Assembly (NCBI GenBank): GCA_973895155.1
Contig: OZ316892.1
Location: 5,828,001-5,892,000 of the forward strand
DNA from: Marsupella aquatica
Lineage: Eukaryota > Marchantiophyta
Reading direction: 5' to 3'
Length of the DNA: 64,000 nt
The position numbers and the translations under genes are program-made. Positions 23,259 through 35,300 of this stretch are shown here, piece by piece. Every line of letters starts with the position of its first letter. The first letter of the stretch is position 1. The notes below the pieces were generated by a model. The model was not told the DNA's origin and did not search any database. It saw nothing but the letters and a program-made list of their open reading frames with translations.

Positions 23259-23489
23259 CCCCGAGTCCTCGTGAAACCTCCGTTCTTGGAAAACGTGTGC
23301 AACTGTGGCATATTTTATGGTTTCCGTCGAAGAAATTGGAGCGAGCAGACGGGGTTTTCCATCATGAGACCTCTCGTTGCGATCGACGAAGGAATCATCT
23401 GAATTGGGCGATCGACCAGCGCCTCGACGTCAGCCCGCTGCCAGCATTGTTGCGTTCTGGCGAGGAGGCAAAGCAAAGCATAGCGAAGG

Positions 23490-23525
23490 GAAGCGAAGTG
23501 AAGTGAAGTGAAGTGAAGCGAAGAG
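23490..23525. repeat. (GAAGT)n simple repeat
   Basis: About six pentamer units, GAAGT with GAAGC variants, in the presumed 5' leader or promoter of the carrier gene. Confidence 0.85.
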
Positions 23526-23893
23526 CATCGATGTCGGCTGGGTGGCCCCGGCAACGGCACATTTGGACGACGAAGTACTACTACTAGATGCGTTTTTGGT
23601 CGTCGAGGCGTTTCCGCGCAATTGGAGGGAGGAAAGACTGACTAGTGAAGGGGAGTGTGGTGTTTGTGAATCCCGAGGGTGTGGTCGTTTGGTTGGTCGC
23701 TGGTCCGCGCGAATTGGAGCGCTTAGTTTTATGGTGTCGTTCTCGTTCGTCGGCCCTCGTGACGAATCATCACCAGGAGGGCAAACCGCCGTCGAGGTCC
23801 GAGGCGGAGAGACGATTGAGGTGCAATGCTCAAGGCTGGGCCTGCAGACGGGTAGGGTTTGGGGTTATGTGCTGTGTGTAGCGGAAGAGGGAG

Positions 23894-26635
23894 ATGCAAA
23901 CAGAGGCAACAGCAGCAGTTGCCGGAGGAGGGGTGTGCACAACGTCGCAGAGAATGCTGGCGTCCACCGCTGCGATTGATGAGTCTCTCAGAGCAGAGAC
24001 GGATGGGGCCGTATCTGCTGCGGCTCGGTCCGATTTCATGAGGGGTTTGGTGCGCCCCTCGCAGATTGGCACCATCACCCAATTACTGGCGGGGGGCATT
24101 GCAGGGGCCGTGGGCAAGACCTGCACTGCTCCCCTTGCCCGACTCACCATTCTTTTCCAGGTATTACACCGTTGAATTGACTGATTGGGTCTTGCTCCTC
24201 TCCATCCACTAGTTAGGGTCTCTGTGTTTCTTTTGCTTAATGCCCCCCCCCAGTTCTCGGCTTTTCTTCATTGTGTAGGTCTTCAACTTGGTCTACCTCG
24301 TATTAATAGTTGTGAACGCAATGCATGAATGACAGGTTCAGGGGATGGTTAATGATGGTGCCAAGTTGAGTCGTCCACGAATTTTCAGTGAAGCTTCAAG
24401 AATATTGAGGGAAGAGGGGATTAGGGCATTTTGGAAAGGAAATGGTGTCACTATTGTCCATCGACTTCCCTATTCATCCGTTAACTTCTTCGCCTACGAG
24501 CAGTACAAGATGGTAGGCCAATGAAGTAGAAGGCAATTCATTGGTATTGTACTTCATTTAGCATGTGGTCATCAATGGCTATAGACAAGGAGTGAGAATT
24601 TTATCTGCCAAGCAGCCAGGACCACTATATGGTTGGGACGGGTCTTTGCACAACGAAATCACTCTATTACCTGCTGCTTCATTCTTAGGCTAAGAGGTCG
24701 TTCAGCTAGATTTTTGTTCTATAGGATGTCTTCTAAGTGTTCTCTGCAATTCTTCCGCTTACAGTACCTGAGGAGCGCACTCGGTATCGAAGGCAAACCG
24801 GAGAGTCTTGGAGTTGATATGGGGACGAGACTTTTAGCTGGCGGAGCAGCAGGTTGCACAGCTGCGTCTTTGACTTACCCCCTTGATCTCGTCAGAACCC
24901 GTTTGGCAGCACAGGTATGTGGACGAGGAATCTCTCATAACATAATCCCTGTTGTAGTGAGGATCAGTTTAGTGGTGTTGGTGCAGACGCTGTCCTCAAG
25001 GGCTGTTTGTTTGTTTGACTCAGTAAATTAAATTACCTAGTCTAGTCAGCTCAGCGGGTCATTTATGTAAAGATGTTGATTAGTTTTGTTATATAAATAG
25101 TAGCCCTTAGGAGATTGGCATGAGTGCTGGCTTTGCCTGACGATTACTCGAGGAAAGTTTACTCTAAAGTTGATGGGGCTTAGCATTGTGCCTGTAAGTT
25201 TCGAAAGCTTTCAAGTCTAGAACGTAAACTCTGCTGCAGTGACCGGCTGATTGACCTCAAGGAGTCCTGGTCTTGGATCTACAGAATCTCAGGCTCGGAC
25301 AAAACCCTGTGGTCAATTTTTCTAGAAGAAGATCTTTCCACTGAAATTTTTTTCATCAGAAACATTTATGAAAGGTATAAGTATTATTTGACATTTCAAC
25401 TCTGATGGGTATCACATTCATGACATGTCCTTCCGTTGTGGAAGTCTTTGGTCTGATTTTTTTTCTGGGTATCATGCTTGTAGACGAACGTGATGTACTA
25501 CAGAGGTATCACGCATGCTCTTCTCAGAATTTCTCACGAGGAAGGTCTCAAAGGCCTGTACAAGGGTCTTGGAGCGACATTGCTGGTAACTATCTGCGTC
25601 TAGTCCAAATTCTGAGTTTTTGCGTCTGGAGTCGTCGTTTCAGCCCTAGTCTACAACTTGCGTTGTATTTTCGTGCTGACCTTACTTCCGATGGTTAGAT
25701 GCTGTCTTTAGTGACTGGCTTGGTGTGAGGAGACTATGCCTAACAGCCGCATTTTTTTGGTATTTTTGAGCTGTCACAGGGAGTTGGACCCAACCTGGCA
25801 ATTAATTTTTGTGTGTACGAGACTTTGAAGTCGCTATGGCTTGAAAATAGGTGAAGTCAAGACTCTGTATTCTCGCCCAGGTTTTGGTAGTGGGTACGGA
25901 GAGCAGTTTTTCATTTTCCATGCCTTAGAAGATGTAGAGCGTGGTATCCAGTGACCTTGATGAGTGTGGAGAGCGAGATACGATGTGCTTTTGCTTTCCA
26001 GAGCACTTCAGAATTTATATGAACTGAATCATTGGGTTGACATTCCTAAGCATGGGAACTGACTTTTTATGTTGCTCTACTTTCAGTCCCACCTCTTCTC
26101 CCATTGCCGCGAGTCTAGCTTGTGGCAGCATTGCAGGAATATGCTCGTCAACAGGTAATTTACCGGCTGATTTCGTCTTCCATGGTTCTCTCTACACCCT
26201 CTGCTAGTTTTCCTTGCAACTTTCTCCCTCTGTATTATGTGTTCGATGTCTGAAGCTCCCAAAGAATGTCGGAAGCAGACTATACCGCATGGCCTTAGGA
26301 GCTTTTGTGACGGATGTCGATTTGCAAGTTTACCAATAAGATTGAAGCTTTGGCAGAGAATTGAGTTCTTGTTTGGCCGTGCAGCAACTTTTCCGATCGA
26401 TCTGGTGAGGAGGAGAATGCAGTTGGAAGGCGCTGGTGGAAAAGCTCGTGTATATAAGTCTGGGCTCGCTGGCACTTTCAGTCACATTGTTAGGACGGAG
26501 GGATGGTTCGGTCTTTACAGAGGTATCATTCCGGAATACTACAAAGTCATTCCAAGTGTGGGGATTGTCTTTATGACTTACGAGCTCATAAAGCAAGTTT
26601 TGTGCCCCCAGACTTATGATGACGAAGAAGCTTAA
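23894..26635 (+). CDS. Mitochondrial carrier family (SLC25) protein, 7 exons
   Basis: Exons 23894-24160, 24336-24512, 24765-24914, 25484-25585, 25780-25850, 26087-26154, 26385-26635; 1086 nt, 361 aa, all phases consistent. ATG 23894 is the first Met in its frame. Three Mito_carr repeats are visible: TCTAPLARLTILFQ (signature at 80-84), TYPLDLVRTR (187-193) and TFPIDLVRRR (282-289), each followed later by an EEG or TEG block and a GLYKG or GLYRG-type motif. The first signature, PLARL, lacks the usual acidic residue. As I recall, the plant subgroup related to ATP-Mg/phosphate and coenzyme A carriers (Arabidopsis At3g53940/At3g55640 type) shares PLARLTILFQVQGM. It lacks EF hands, so it is not the calcium-regulated form. 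The substrate is probably a nucleotide or CoA-like molecule, inferred from subgroup only. Location would be the inner mitochondrial membrane, or possibly the plastid. Confidence 0.9.
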
Positions 26636-28101
26636 ATGATAGTGGAGTTGGAGTAATGTATTGTTATTGTTCCCTTCCAAACATTTATACGAAATTAGTT
26701 CAAATAGATTGAGATACGATGATAGGTTGAAATTATACGGTTTTTTGGGAACAGGAGTGATCAATAAATGCATCCCTCGCACAATATGTATATCTTAGAT
26801 TAGTCCGTTATGTTGGGTCATAAGCGAGCAATTGAAAGTCAAAAAGTAGAAAGAGAGAAAGCAAAGTTCTGTTTGTGGATTTGCAAACCAGTAGTGCCGG
26901 TTCACTTGAATCTAGCTCGCGAATCTAAGACTTACCAACGATATTATTCCGTGCAAGGGCAGGACGACTAGTGATTATATGCTACACCAAATATCATCAT
27001 CTCGTGTGCCATTCTTGTCTAATTTTGACTAGTGATTATCTGTTAAACCACATATCATCCTCTAGTGTGCCGTTCTTCTCTTTTTTCTGCTAAAGAGTTC
27101 TACTAGCTAATACAGCCAGCAATTATTAGCCAACACACACCAAGACTGTAATAGACAAGAAAGTTGGGGCTAATTGGAGAACTCGTTGATATAAGAAAAC
27201 TTATTTTTATTGACTACAACTGTGATGGGTTTTCCTGTGACTGCTAAAACAAACACATGTGGAAATGATTATGTCGCCTACATCTACGGTGAGACGAGAA
27301 TGGACGTATCAAGCTCAAAAAGACGATCTTAACCTAGATCTTGTTTGTTAAGTAATGATTATGTCACCACATTACGGTGAGACAACAGAATGGGTGTATC
27401 AAGCTCAGGAAGAATATCTTAAACCTTTATCTTGGATCTTGTTTGCCCTTAGACCTCTCTTTGTATTTTGCAAAAGTTTGTATAAATCGAAAGAGTGTCA
27501 TCATCAAAACTGCTTGTATCTTGGATCTTTTTTCGAGTATTGGCCTCTCTTTGTCTTTGCATAAGTCTGTACAAGTACAAACAGTGCCATCATCAAAACT
27601 GCTGATGTGTTGAGCATCATGTTTGGTAATGTTTATCTTCATGCACCAGTCTCATGTGTGTGGAATGAATGAACGGCTTGGGATAGTTTGTTGTTTGATC
27701 GCCTCTAAGCACTGTTAAATTAAAACCCTAGGAGGGCCTGCCAGAAGTTGCCTCCCATGTAAGTTTGGGCGTGCCTCAGTGTTGCCCGCCCCTGCCCTCT
27801 CTTGCCAAATGAAGTGGATAACTTTGATAGTCCAATCTTGAGATGCTTAGACGGACTGTGACAAAGAAGCAGGTTAAATGTACTCATGACAAAGAAAGTA
27901 CGTGGTAGAATGTACTCGTAGGGAATACCGATTTGGGTGGGGCTGTGTTCTAGCCGCTCTTCCCCAAAGACGAATGGGGCCACTGCTCACCTGGACATGA
28001 TCAGAGTCACAAATAATTTTTTTCCAGTTCCAGTTTGTAATTAGTGCACCTGTGGGGACGCTCCAAGCTGATTGCTAGTGCGGAGGAGAATTTTCCAATA
28101 A
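26636..28101. other. Intergenic spacer with local duplications
   Basis: No recognised protein; the ORFs at 27355-27642 come from duplicated sequence, and 27720-27983 (minus, 87 codons) has no domain I know. See the separate duplication entry. Confidence 0.5.
26964..27602. repeat. Series of local tandem duplications
   Basis: Three diverged duplications follow one another. At 26964-27090 a unit of about 60 bp (AGTGATTAT, then ACCA-ATATCATC, then GTGTGCC) is doubled. At 27265-27440 a unit of about 90 bp (ATGATTATGTC, then ACGGTGAGAC, then GTATCAAGCTCA) is doubled. At 27430-27602 a unit of about 90 bp (TCTTGGATCTT, then CCTCTCTTTGT, then ATCATCAAAACTGC) is doubled. Confidence 0.75.
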
Positions 28102-28485
28102 GAGAACCTCCAGCGATTAGAGGTGAATGACTGCCCAAAATTCAGCCCGTCATTTGGAGGCCCCAAAATTAGAAACACTCCCATAATGGATTCAATCACC
28201 AGTAGTTCCACCCTTCTTTTATCTCTATCCTCTCCAAAGTAATGTGTTGTTTACCCAGGTTCAAAATGGTCTTGTGACATGTGGTGTAATCAATGACATA
28301 GATGGGAATACAGGTCAGGATAGAGATATTCTCTCCTAGTTGCCATTTCTACCAAATATGGCAGCAAGTGCTGTGAAAAATGGAGGCTTGTTGCCATTTA
28401 TTTAGGGAAGCCATTCCTCTAAATTAGCTCATATATGCTCATTTTAGCACTTGTAGACTCATTTGACCCACAGGTGGTGATGCTC
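28102..28485 (+). mobile_element. MITE copy A, PIF/Harbinger-like, 384 bp with TAA target-site duplication
   Basis: Left end GAGAACCTCCAGCGATTAG; right end, read on the minus strand, GAGCATCACCACCTGTGGG. Both ends carry the GAGCATC-CC type terminus common in plant MITEs. TAA (28099-28101) precedes the left end and TAA (28486-28488) follows the right end, the 3-bp A/T duplication typical of PIF/Harbinger insertions. The interior matches copy B in inverted orientation, including GGTGAATGACTGC, TCATTTGGAGGCC, CTTGTGACATGTG and CAGGTCAGGATAGA. It encodes nothing, so it would have depended on a transposase supplied elsewhere. Confidence 0.75.
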
Positions 28486-29147
28486 TAAGGGTGGGGTTTA
28501 GTTTCATTTTGACTATCACTGTTCTTACGGCAAGCTAAAAAATGGGCCTTGTTAGAAGGACGCATTAAATCTACAATCTACACTACTCTCAGTACACAAA
28601 CCAAGACACACTTTCCTTTGCGTCACTTGGTTTGCGGGGCACAATAACCTGTTGTCTGGTAACACCATGATGAGGTGTAGATTTGACACCTAGTTTAGGG
28701 TATTCTCTGGAATATTTTTCCATGTATTCTTGCTTAAAAATATCTCAAGTGCTATAATTTGAATTTGCATACTTGACTCTAGCAAAGAATCAAACTTTTT
28801 GTGTTGGCTTAAAGTGCCTTCCCATTTTCCCCCCATTTGCACTCATCCTAAAATTTTATTTTCTGGGCTTTGGTGCACAATTTCTTTATTTTTGAGCAAA
28901 ACAGCAAAATAACACTTCTTCCCACAATTCATGCAAACTTTCCTTGGGGGTTGTCTTGCTAGAGCAAAATGTGACAATGATTTATTTCCAAAATATATAC
29001 ATGGAAAATCACTTCCATTGAATACACCTGGTTGACTGACATACCTAGCTCTACTTACCATGTAAGAATCATACAAGAAGAATAATACTCACACCAGTGA
29101 TGAAGGAGGGCTGACAAGGGCCCCAGTGCCCCACTATGCCCCACTGA
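28486..29147. other. Spacer between MITE copies, with a small Cys-containing ORF
   Basis: The minus ORF 28843-29076 (77 codons) contains CMNCGKKC after a basic RQPPRK stretch, a pattern faintly like zinc-binding tails of some transposases. It has no other support, and I do not call it a gene. A palindromic GGTTTGCG/TTGGTTTG region near 28600-28640 is the only other structure seen. Confidence 0.3.
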
Positions 29148-29509
29148 TAGCATCTCCAGCAGTAGGGTCAAGTGCACCTCTAACCTTTAAAAAGAACATA
29201 TAGGGATGGCTTCCCATGGGTGCCCCCTATCCCAAAGATTCAGCCAGCCTCCATTTTTACAACCCCAGACCTCTTCTATCCTGACCTCTATTCTCATCTA
29301 CTTGAGAGATTTCACATGTCACAAGATCCTGGATATGATTGAGATGTTGAACCTCAACACATCATTTTGGAGGGACAGAGGTCAAAAGAAAGTGGTGAAC
29401 TGCTGCTGATTGAATTCAATATGCAGGTTTTTCTAATTTTGAGGCCTCCAAATGATGGGCTATATTTTGAGTTTAGCAGTCATTCACCCCTAAAGCACTC
29501 GAGATGCTC
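29148..29509 (-). mobile_element. MITE copy B, inverted relative to copy A, about 362 bp
   Basis: Left end AGCATCTCCAGCAGTAGGGT; right end read on the minus strand GAGCATCTCGAGTGCTTTAG. The reverse complement of the interior aligns with copy A over most of its length, with several gaps. I see no clear target-site duplication (flanks GA/T and TTT), so this insertion is older or its ends have decayed. Confidence 0.65.
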
Positions 29510-30083
29510 TTTGTCCATTTGAAAAGTGGGGGTCATGTCAAGGATATGTTTTACTGGAGGGGGCCATCAAGTCTTTCGTTGTTTTGTAATCTTGCAGAAG
29601 CTTGAGCGAGAAGTTTCAGGTTTTGCTGCAGAGAAGAAAATGTCAACCCGTTTGCAACGAGATACTGACAAGAGAAAACTTGCACCGGCAGCGCAGAAGC
29701 TGTCTGTCGATTCTCGTCCCCGTCAGCTTGGAATTCTCAGAAGAAGATGGCGCAAATTGCAATGACAGTTTTCCACGAGGTCTGGTCTGTTTGCAGTTCT
29801 AGAAGAACCTCTGTACTTTGCTCCAATCTAGACGAATTGGGTGGTTTGTAGCAATTCCGAATTCGACGGAAGCTGACAGGAATTCGAAGGCGATTCAGTG
29901 TGACTTCGGAATCCAGAGAACCAAAGCTCGGTTGGAATCATAAGTTTGAGAATTGAGAGGTTATATGTGACAACCAATTAATGACAGCTCGAGGAACCGT
30001 GAGAGAGTTTGACTAGACGGCTAGGAAGACGCTGTTCGATGGGAGTGAGGAGAGTACTGTAGTGTGGAGCAACGCTTTAAGTT

Positions 30084-32321
30084 ATGCAAGTGTGTTCAGC
30101 AGCAATCAGAGGTTCACATGCAACGCTGACAGGTCTGAGAACGTTCTCCCGGAGGTCGAAACAGGTTCCAACAGAAATCCGTCGAGCAGTGGCAAGTAAG
30201 AGCTCACCAACGCCACCTCACAGTCTCGGAGCAGCGGCAGCGGGCGAAGAGCGAGGGAACAAAGGTTCTTCTACTATGGTCGATGGCACGCTGAATTATC
30301 GTGTCCGGAAGAGAAGGCAATTGGCAGTTGTCGAAGGGAAAGAGAAACCGTCTAAAGCGGAATGTCATGCTCCAAACCTACCTCCGAGTAGTGAGGATGA
30401 TCTCCCGAGTGTTGCAAGGCTGGTGGCCAATGAGTCGCCATCAGTTGTTGCAGTTGCTGCTGTTACCAGCGTTGAGAAGTCTAGTGCAAGAAGACAGAGC
30501 GCCCGGGTTTTGAAACGGGTTGCAGAGGCAGAAGAACAGAAATTAGAAGTGTTGGGTGCTGTTGAGCCATCTGTGAGCCGCTCCAGATCGGTTCGAAGAG
30601 CACCTAGAAAGAATGCTGCTGCTGTGCCTAAGGAGGCTCAAGAAGCAGCAGAGATGGATCTTCTTTCACCGCCATTAACTACAACTGCAACTACTACTAC
30701 GACTTCGACTACTACTGACTTCTGGCACTCTTCTCTGTCAGACGGTTCAGCAGGTAAGGCAGGTACATGACAAATGTGGTGCTGAGGATGGGTTTCGATG
30801 GAGAATGAAGTGTAAAAGTCTTTGTTTGTAGCGCAACATTCATGTAGGAGAGCTGCATCGCACTGTCGAGCTGAAGAATATAGTGCTTAGGTTGGAATTA
30901 GATGGAGAAATGAAACAACTACCCACAAAAAGTGTTTGTCTGAAAATGTTGCCACACATTACATTCGTTCAAATCTGCAGCGCAGGAAGGTAATGAGATT
31001 TGATGGACATGGCCATATTGATTGGTCACAGGTGCTGCGGCCGTCGTCAGGGATTTGGTGGCGGATTCTGCAATGATGTTGCCAATCATGGCAGGGAAGA
31101 CTCTGTTTGCTGCAGAGGAGCTTGCCAAAGCCGTGGAGCATCTAAAATCTGTAGATCCTCTGCTGAAGTCGGTTATTGAGATGCACGATGCACCTAAGTT
31201 CGAAAAATGCGAGAGTGCTTTCACGGCCTTGTGCCGTAGTATCGTGTTTCAGCAACTTGCGACGAGGGCCGCATCTGTTATCTTTGGCCGCCTCGTGACT
31301 CTCTGTGAGGTTAGTTCTTCTTTTGATTTGGGTTGCCCGTACTACTGTACTGATGTTTGACAGAACATACATATTTACCAGTTTGCTGCTCCAAAATCTG
31401 CTCGTGATGGTCGCCTGAACTTTGGCGTGGGGTGTATGTCCCTACAGTTTGCTCTCACCTCTTGACCTCCACTTGCAGTGGAACCCTTCAACAAAATAAT
31501 GGCTCAGTTGTTGCTTTTGAATCTCTGAAGTACGAAGGATTTATTCAAACACTATTTAGTGCATGACTGCAAGATGACTGGGTCAATGCTTGGACTCCAC
31601 TTTACCTTGTCACATAGTTGTCATTGAGCCACGTCTCGTATGGATTTGTTATTCAAAACGAAGTAGGACAGCCTCGTATCCTTGTGACTAACCAATCGAA
31701 AGGGATCCATGCTGATATCTGATGGTTAGTTCAAGGTGGAGAAAAGGTTTTATGTGTGTGTAGACTATCCAATTTTCTGAGGTGTTGTTTTGGTGATTTT
31801 GATGCATGATCCATCTCTTCTTGTGCCCATGTAACGGAGCACCTGAGTCTTTTAGTCAGCTGCCCTAATATCTGTTTGTGCGTATGCAGGGCTTAGATAA
31901 CCTCACACCAACTACTATATCTCAATTATCTGCAGAGCAATTGCGAGCGGTAGGTATATCAGGGAGAAAAGCAAGCTATCTTCATGACTTAGCAGCTAAC
32001 TTTCTGTCGGGAGCTTTATCAGATTGTTCCATACATGAAATGGACGACGAGTCTCTCATGAAGGCACTGGTAGCTGTTAAGGGCATTGGAATGTGGTCTG
32101 TTCACATGTTCATGCTGTTCTCCCTTCACAAACCAGATGTTCTACCCGTCACTGACCTCGGTATTCGAAAAGGATTTCAAAAACTCTACAAATTGAAAGA
32201 ACTGCCCACTCCAGATCAAGCAGAAAAGATAGCATCTAGTTGGCAACCATATAGATCATTGGGATCTTGGTACATGTGGCGTGTGTTGAGTAATACTCCT
32301 ATTGTAAAAGTGTCAGACTAG
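30084..32321 (+). CDS. HhH-GPD DNA glycosylase (3-methyladenine/AlkA-like), 3 exons
   Basis: Exons 30084-30753, 31032-31309, 31890-32321; 1380 nt, 459 aa, phases consistent. The catalytic domain spans about residues 245-455: FQQLATRAASVIFGRL, KASYLHDLA, then the helix-hairpin-helix LVAVKGIGMWSVHMF (376-390) and the loop VLPVTDLG with catalytic Asp405. The end has the WQPYRSLGSWYMWR motif shared by plant members. Such enzymes excise alkylated bases at the start of base-excision repair. The long N-terminus (about 1-240) is disordered: Arg/Ser-rich at first, with a TTTATTTTTTSTTTD threonine run near 210. Residues 1-45 resemble an organelle transit peptide. A second in-frame ATG at 30276 (Met65) precedes a basic NYRVRKRRQ motif, so organellar and nuclear forms from two starts are possible (inference). 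Confidence 0.9.
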
Positions 32322-35300
32322 GTTCTGCCAAAACAAGTCTATCAAGGCTAGTTATGAAGGCATCATAATCTAAAACTGATGTTACTGAACATTGAACACC
32401 TGAAACATATTCGTGTTCTCATGTGGTAAGCTATACGGTACTGGGCATGATTTCAGTAGTCAATTGAAGGTTTTCAGTTTTTCTAACAAAGGGACATCAA
32501 AGACAGTCGAGCGGAACATGGTCAAACTGGGTTAGGAAAGTGTCCTGTTCTTCAATTTGGTGCAAGACACATCAGGAGGACGCTGAACTTAAATGAAGTC
32601 TGGGAGAAATGTTTCCACTCCGTGAGTCATTTATGTATTGTGGAGCATATTTGTACAGTCACATTTTTGTAATCACTACTCCTGAATGATTATGAAATTG
32701 CCTTCAGTGTAGATTGCATTGCCTAAAAGTTTATGACGAGGACTGAGTTAGGCTTAGAACCATCCCTCATTATTCAAGCTGACCTGACTGTTGTTAACAC
32801 TCTCAGACGATGAGTAATGGAGGATTCTTTTAAAACCCATGTTTGTGGCTTTACCTCTTAAGCCACAAGAGAATAAAGCCACATCTCTTAAAATGATTTC
32901 TCAGATGTGGCTTTTCTCATGTTTGTGGCTTTATTTCTCAGGCCATGAAATCATTTCATGGCGTGTACTCCGATTTATCAACTTTCTGTACTTATTATTT
33001 CTTTCCAAATTCCCTCTGGACGGTGAAAGAAGTACCAGCTAATATAATGAGATTGAAGACCAGAATTCTGAATCCTCCGTGTTGCCTAGTTACTTCATGA
33101 ATACGATATCAGCTAAATCTTGTGCGTCAATTTCTAGTTGCCCTTGCTAGGGCAAGAATCACTCTCTGGTCTCCCATAACGATTTTGTTTTCCACAGAGT
33201 CATTAGCTTCCGATCCCTTCCCAACCGGGAGTCTCTACAAATCATCTACTATCTGCCCCCGAACACAAGGCCTTGTTTAAGGTGAGCACATTGCCAGCTT
33301 ACTCAAGTCTGAATCTCAACCTCACGGCATGGCATTTTGATGGAGCTAGGTGGTTTTTAGAGACGAAAGCTCAAAACTGACGACATTTGCCGGGCGAGCA
33401 TGTTCGCTAAAGATTTATTGAGCTGAAGTCCGTCTACCAGCTTTAGACACATGACGACCTGATTTAACAACCAATCTGTCAAGGTTCAGCAGTTGAATGT
33501 ACGTGGCGAAGGAGAAATTTGGAACATACTAGACTGCTGTTTTATGCCCCCAAAATAAGCAATTTGTTTGACTCTTCGTGAACTCCAGATGTTGAAGAGC
33601 GCAAATGCAGAGACGAATGTATTTTGTGTATAACAACCTATGCTTAGTCTTCTGCGGTGAGATTATCTGCCAACACCTTCATTCTCGAAACCGGCTTCAA
33701 TATTAAAAGTCAAAACTTGGCCTCTGGATTCATGATAGCTGATCGCTCCTTTCCAATCTTGTAAACTTCGAAGCCTTCCTGAATGACGTAGACTACAATT
33801 GAATTGTGGTCTCCTGATTGTCAATAGATGCTAACAAAACAGGATGCAACCCCCAAAGGTTCCAGTTCTTTTCTCTGACTTGTTTTCTCTATCCTCTCAG
33901 TCTGGGATTTGACACCTTTGATGTTGAGGTTGGCAAGCCTCGAAGCTTTCCATGTGAACACTATTTATGGGTGAAGTAGATCGAAATGAAAATTTTAATA
34001 TTGAATGAAGTCACTCAAAGGCTATCTGAAAGGAACAAAGTAGGAAACCTACCTTAGGTTGAATATGGAAGGCCCTTACCAGGGCATTATGGGAATAAGT
34101 TATCGAGACTGGGGGCAAGGGGCTTGATTCCCTGGATACACAAATTCCCTGACAGAAACCTTGAGAGATTATGGGAAAATGAAAAAAAAGCTTGCCACAA
34201 AGTCAACCCCCCAAGACCACGCTTTGTAATTTAGTCATTTGTCCCACTATTTACGCAAAAATTGTTGCAAACACAAATGTGGCAGTTATTTTCATTCACA
34301 AAAATGTATAATCATGTTTGTCGCAGATTATGGTGACATGGCGGATTGTGGTGCCTTGAATTTTGCATAGGACCCCTCATGTGTACATAACCAAAAACAG
34401 AAAATCTATTAAACTTGTAATTATAAAAGACTTCAGCATTTTGGAATTTTTATATACCTTCAAACACACAAAAAATAACATTTACTGTGTAACATCTTTT
34501 GGAGCCAAATCTGGTCAATCTTGAGAAATATTAATCCATCACTTGCCCCCAATAACTGGAATTATCTTAAAAGTGGATATGTGTGATATGCACTTGCAGA
34601 TTCAAAGCATGATTTTGAGTATGAAAAACACCTCTAATTGTTCTAGAAGTTGTTGAAATAAAACAGTAAACCACGTAAAAGTTACCATCAACCAGTCTCC
34701 AAAAAACACATTATTTAACTTAAACCTGATCACTTCCTCCAAGGTTGACTATCAAAAATATTATGAACCACGTGTGATCCTAAAATAGGTATTTTTGATA
34801 GAAAATTCATAACAATAATTTTTAAATGCATAGGAAGCAAAGAAAGATATTATAAATTATTCATGTTTATAGAATATTAAGTTCCAATATATAACTTCTA
34901 TAAAGTAAAATAAGTTATTAATATCTGAAAAACAATATTCTTGGAAAATATTTTCATAAAATAATTTTATTTATATTAGGCTAGGATCACACATGACACT
35001 AACCCCAAAGTATGCATTTAGTTAACCCACCGCTACCACTTCCAAGTCCCAACATGCAATATTGAATCTCAACTTGGATCCCATGATCCTTTTCCATATT
35101 CAAACACTCAACGTAAAGGGTGCAAGGGCATTGAACCTTGATTTTCTAGTTTGAACACCATTATCCATGCTTCTATTTTTGCATTAAGTCCCAAACTGCA
35201 AATGCATAATTGAATACCAAATTCAACCCAGAACTTATAAGTATCCACTTTCATTTTCAAGTATCAAATTGAGGGGTGTGGATCATGTCAAACCTTGAAT

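Noticed and set aside
23542-23979. 145-codon ORF before the carrier gene, with several overlapping frames
   Set aside because: Overlaps the carrier start in another frame, has no domain, and reflects GC-rich leader sequence.
23830-24150. Minus ORFs over carrier exon 1
   Set aside because: Antisense to a clear mitochondrial-carrier exon.
26330-26782. 150-codon minus ORF at the carrier 3' end
   Set aside because: Antisense of exon 7; no homology recognised.
28843-29076. Transposase zinc-tail fragment
   Set aside because: Only one CxxC-like motif in 77 codons; too little to assign to a transposase family.
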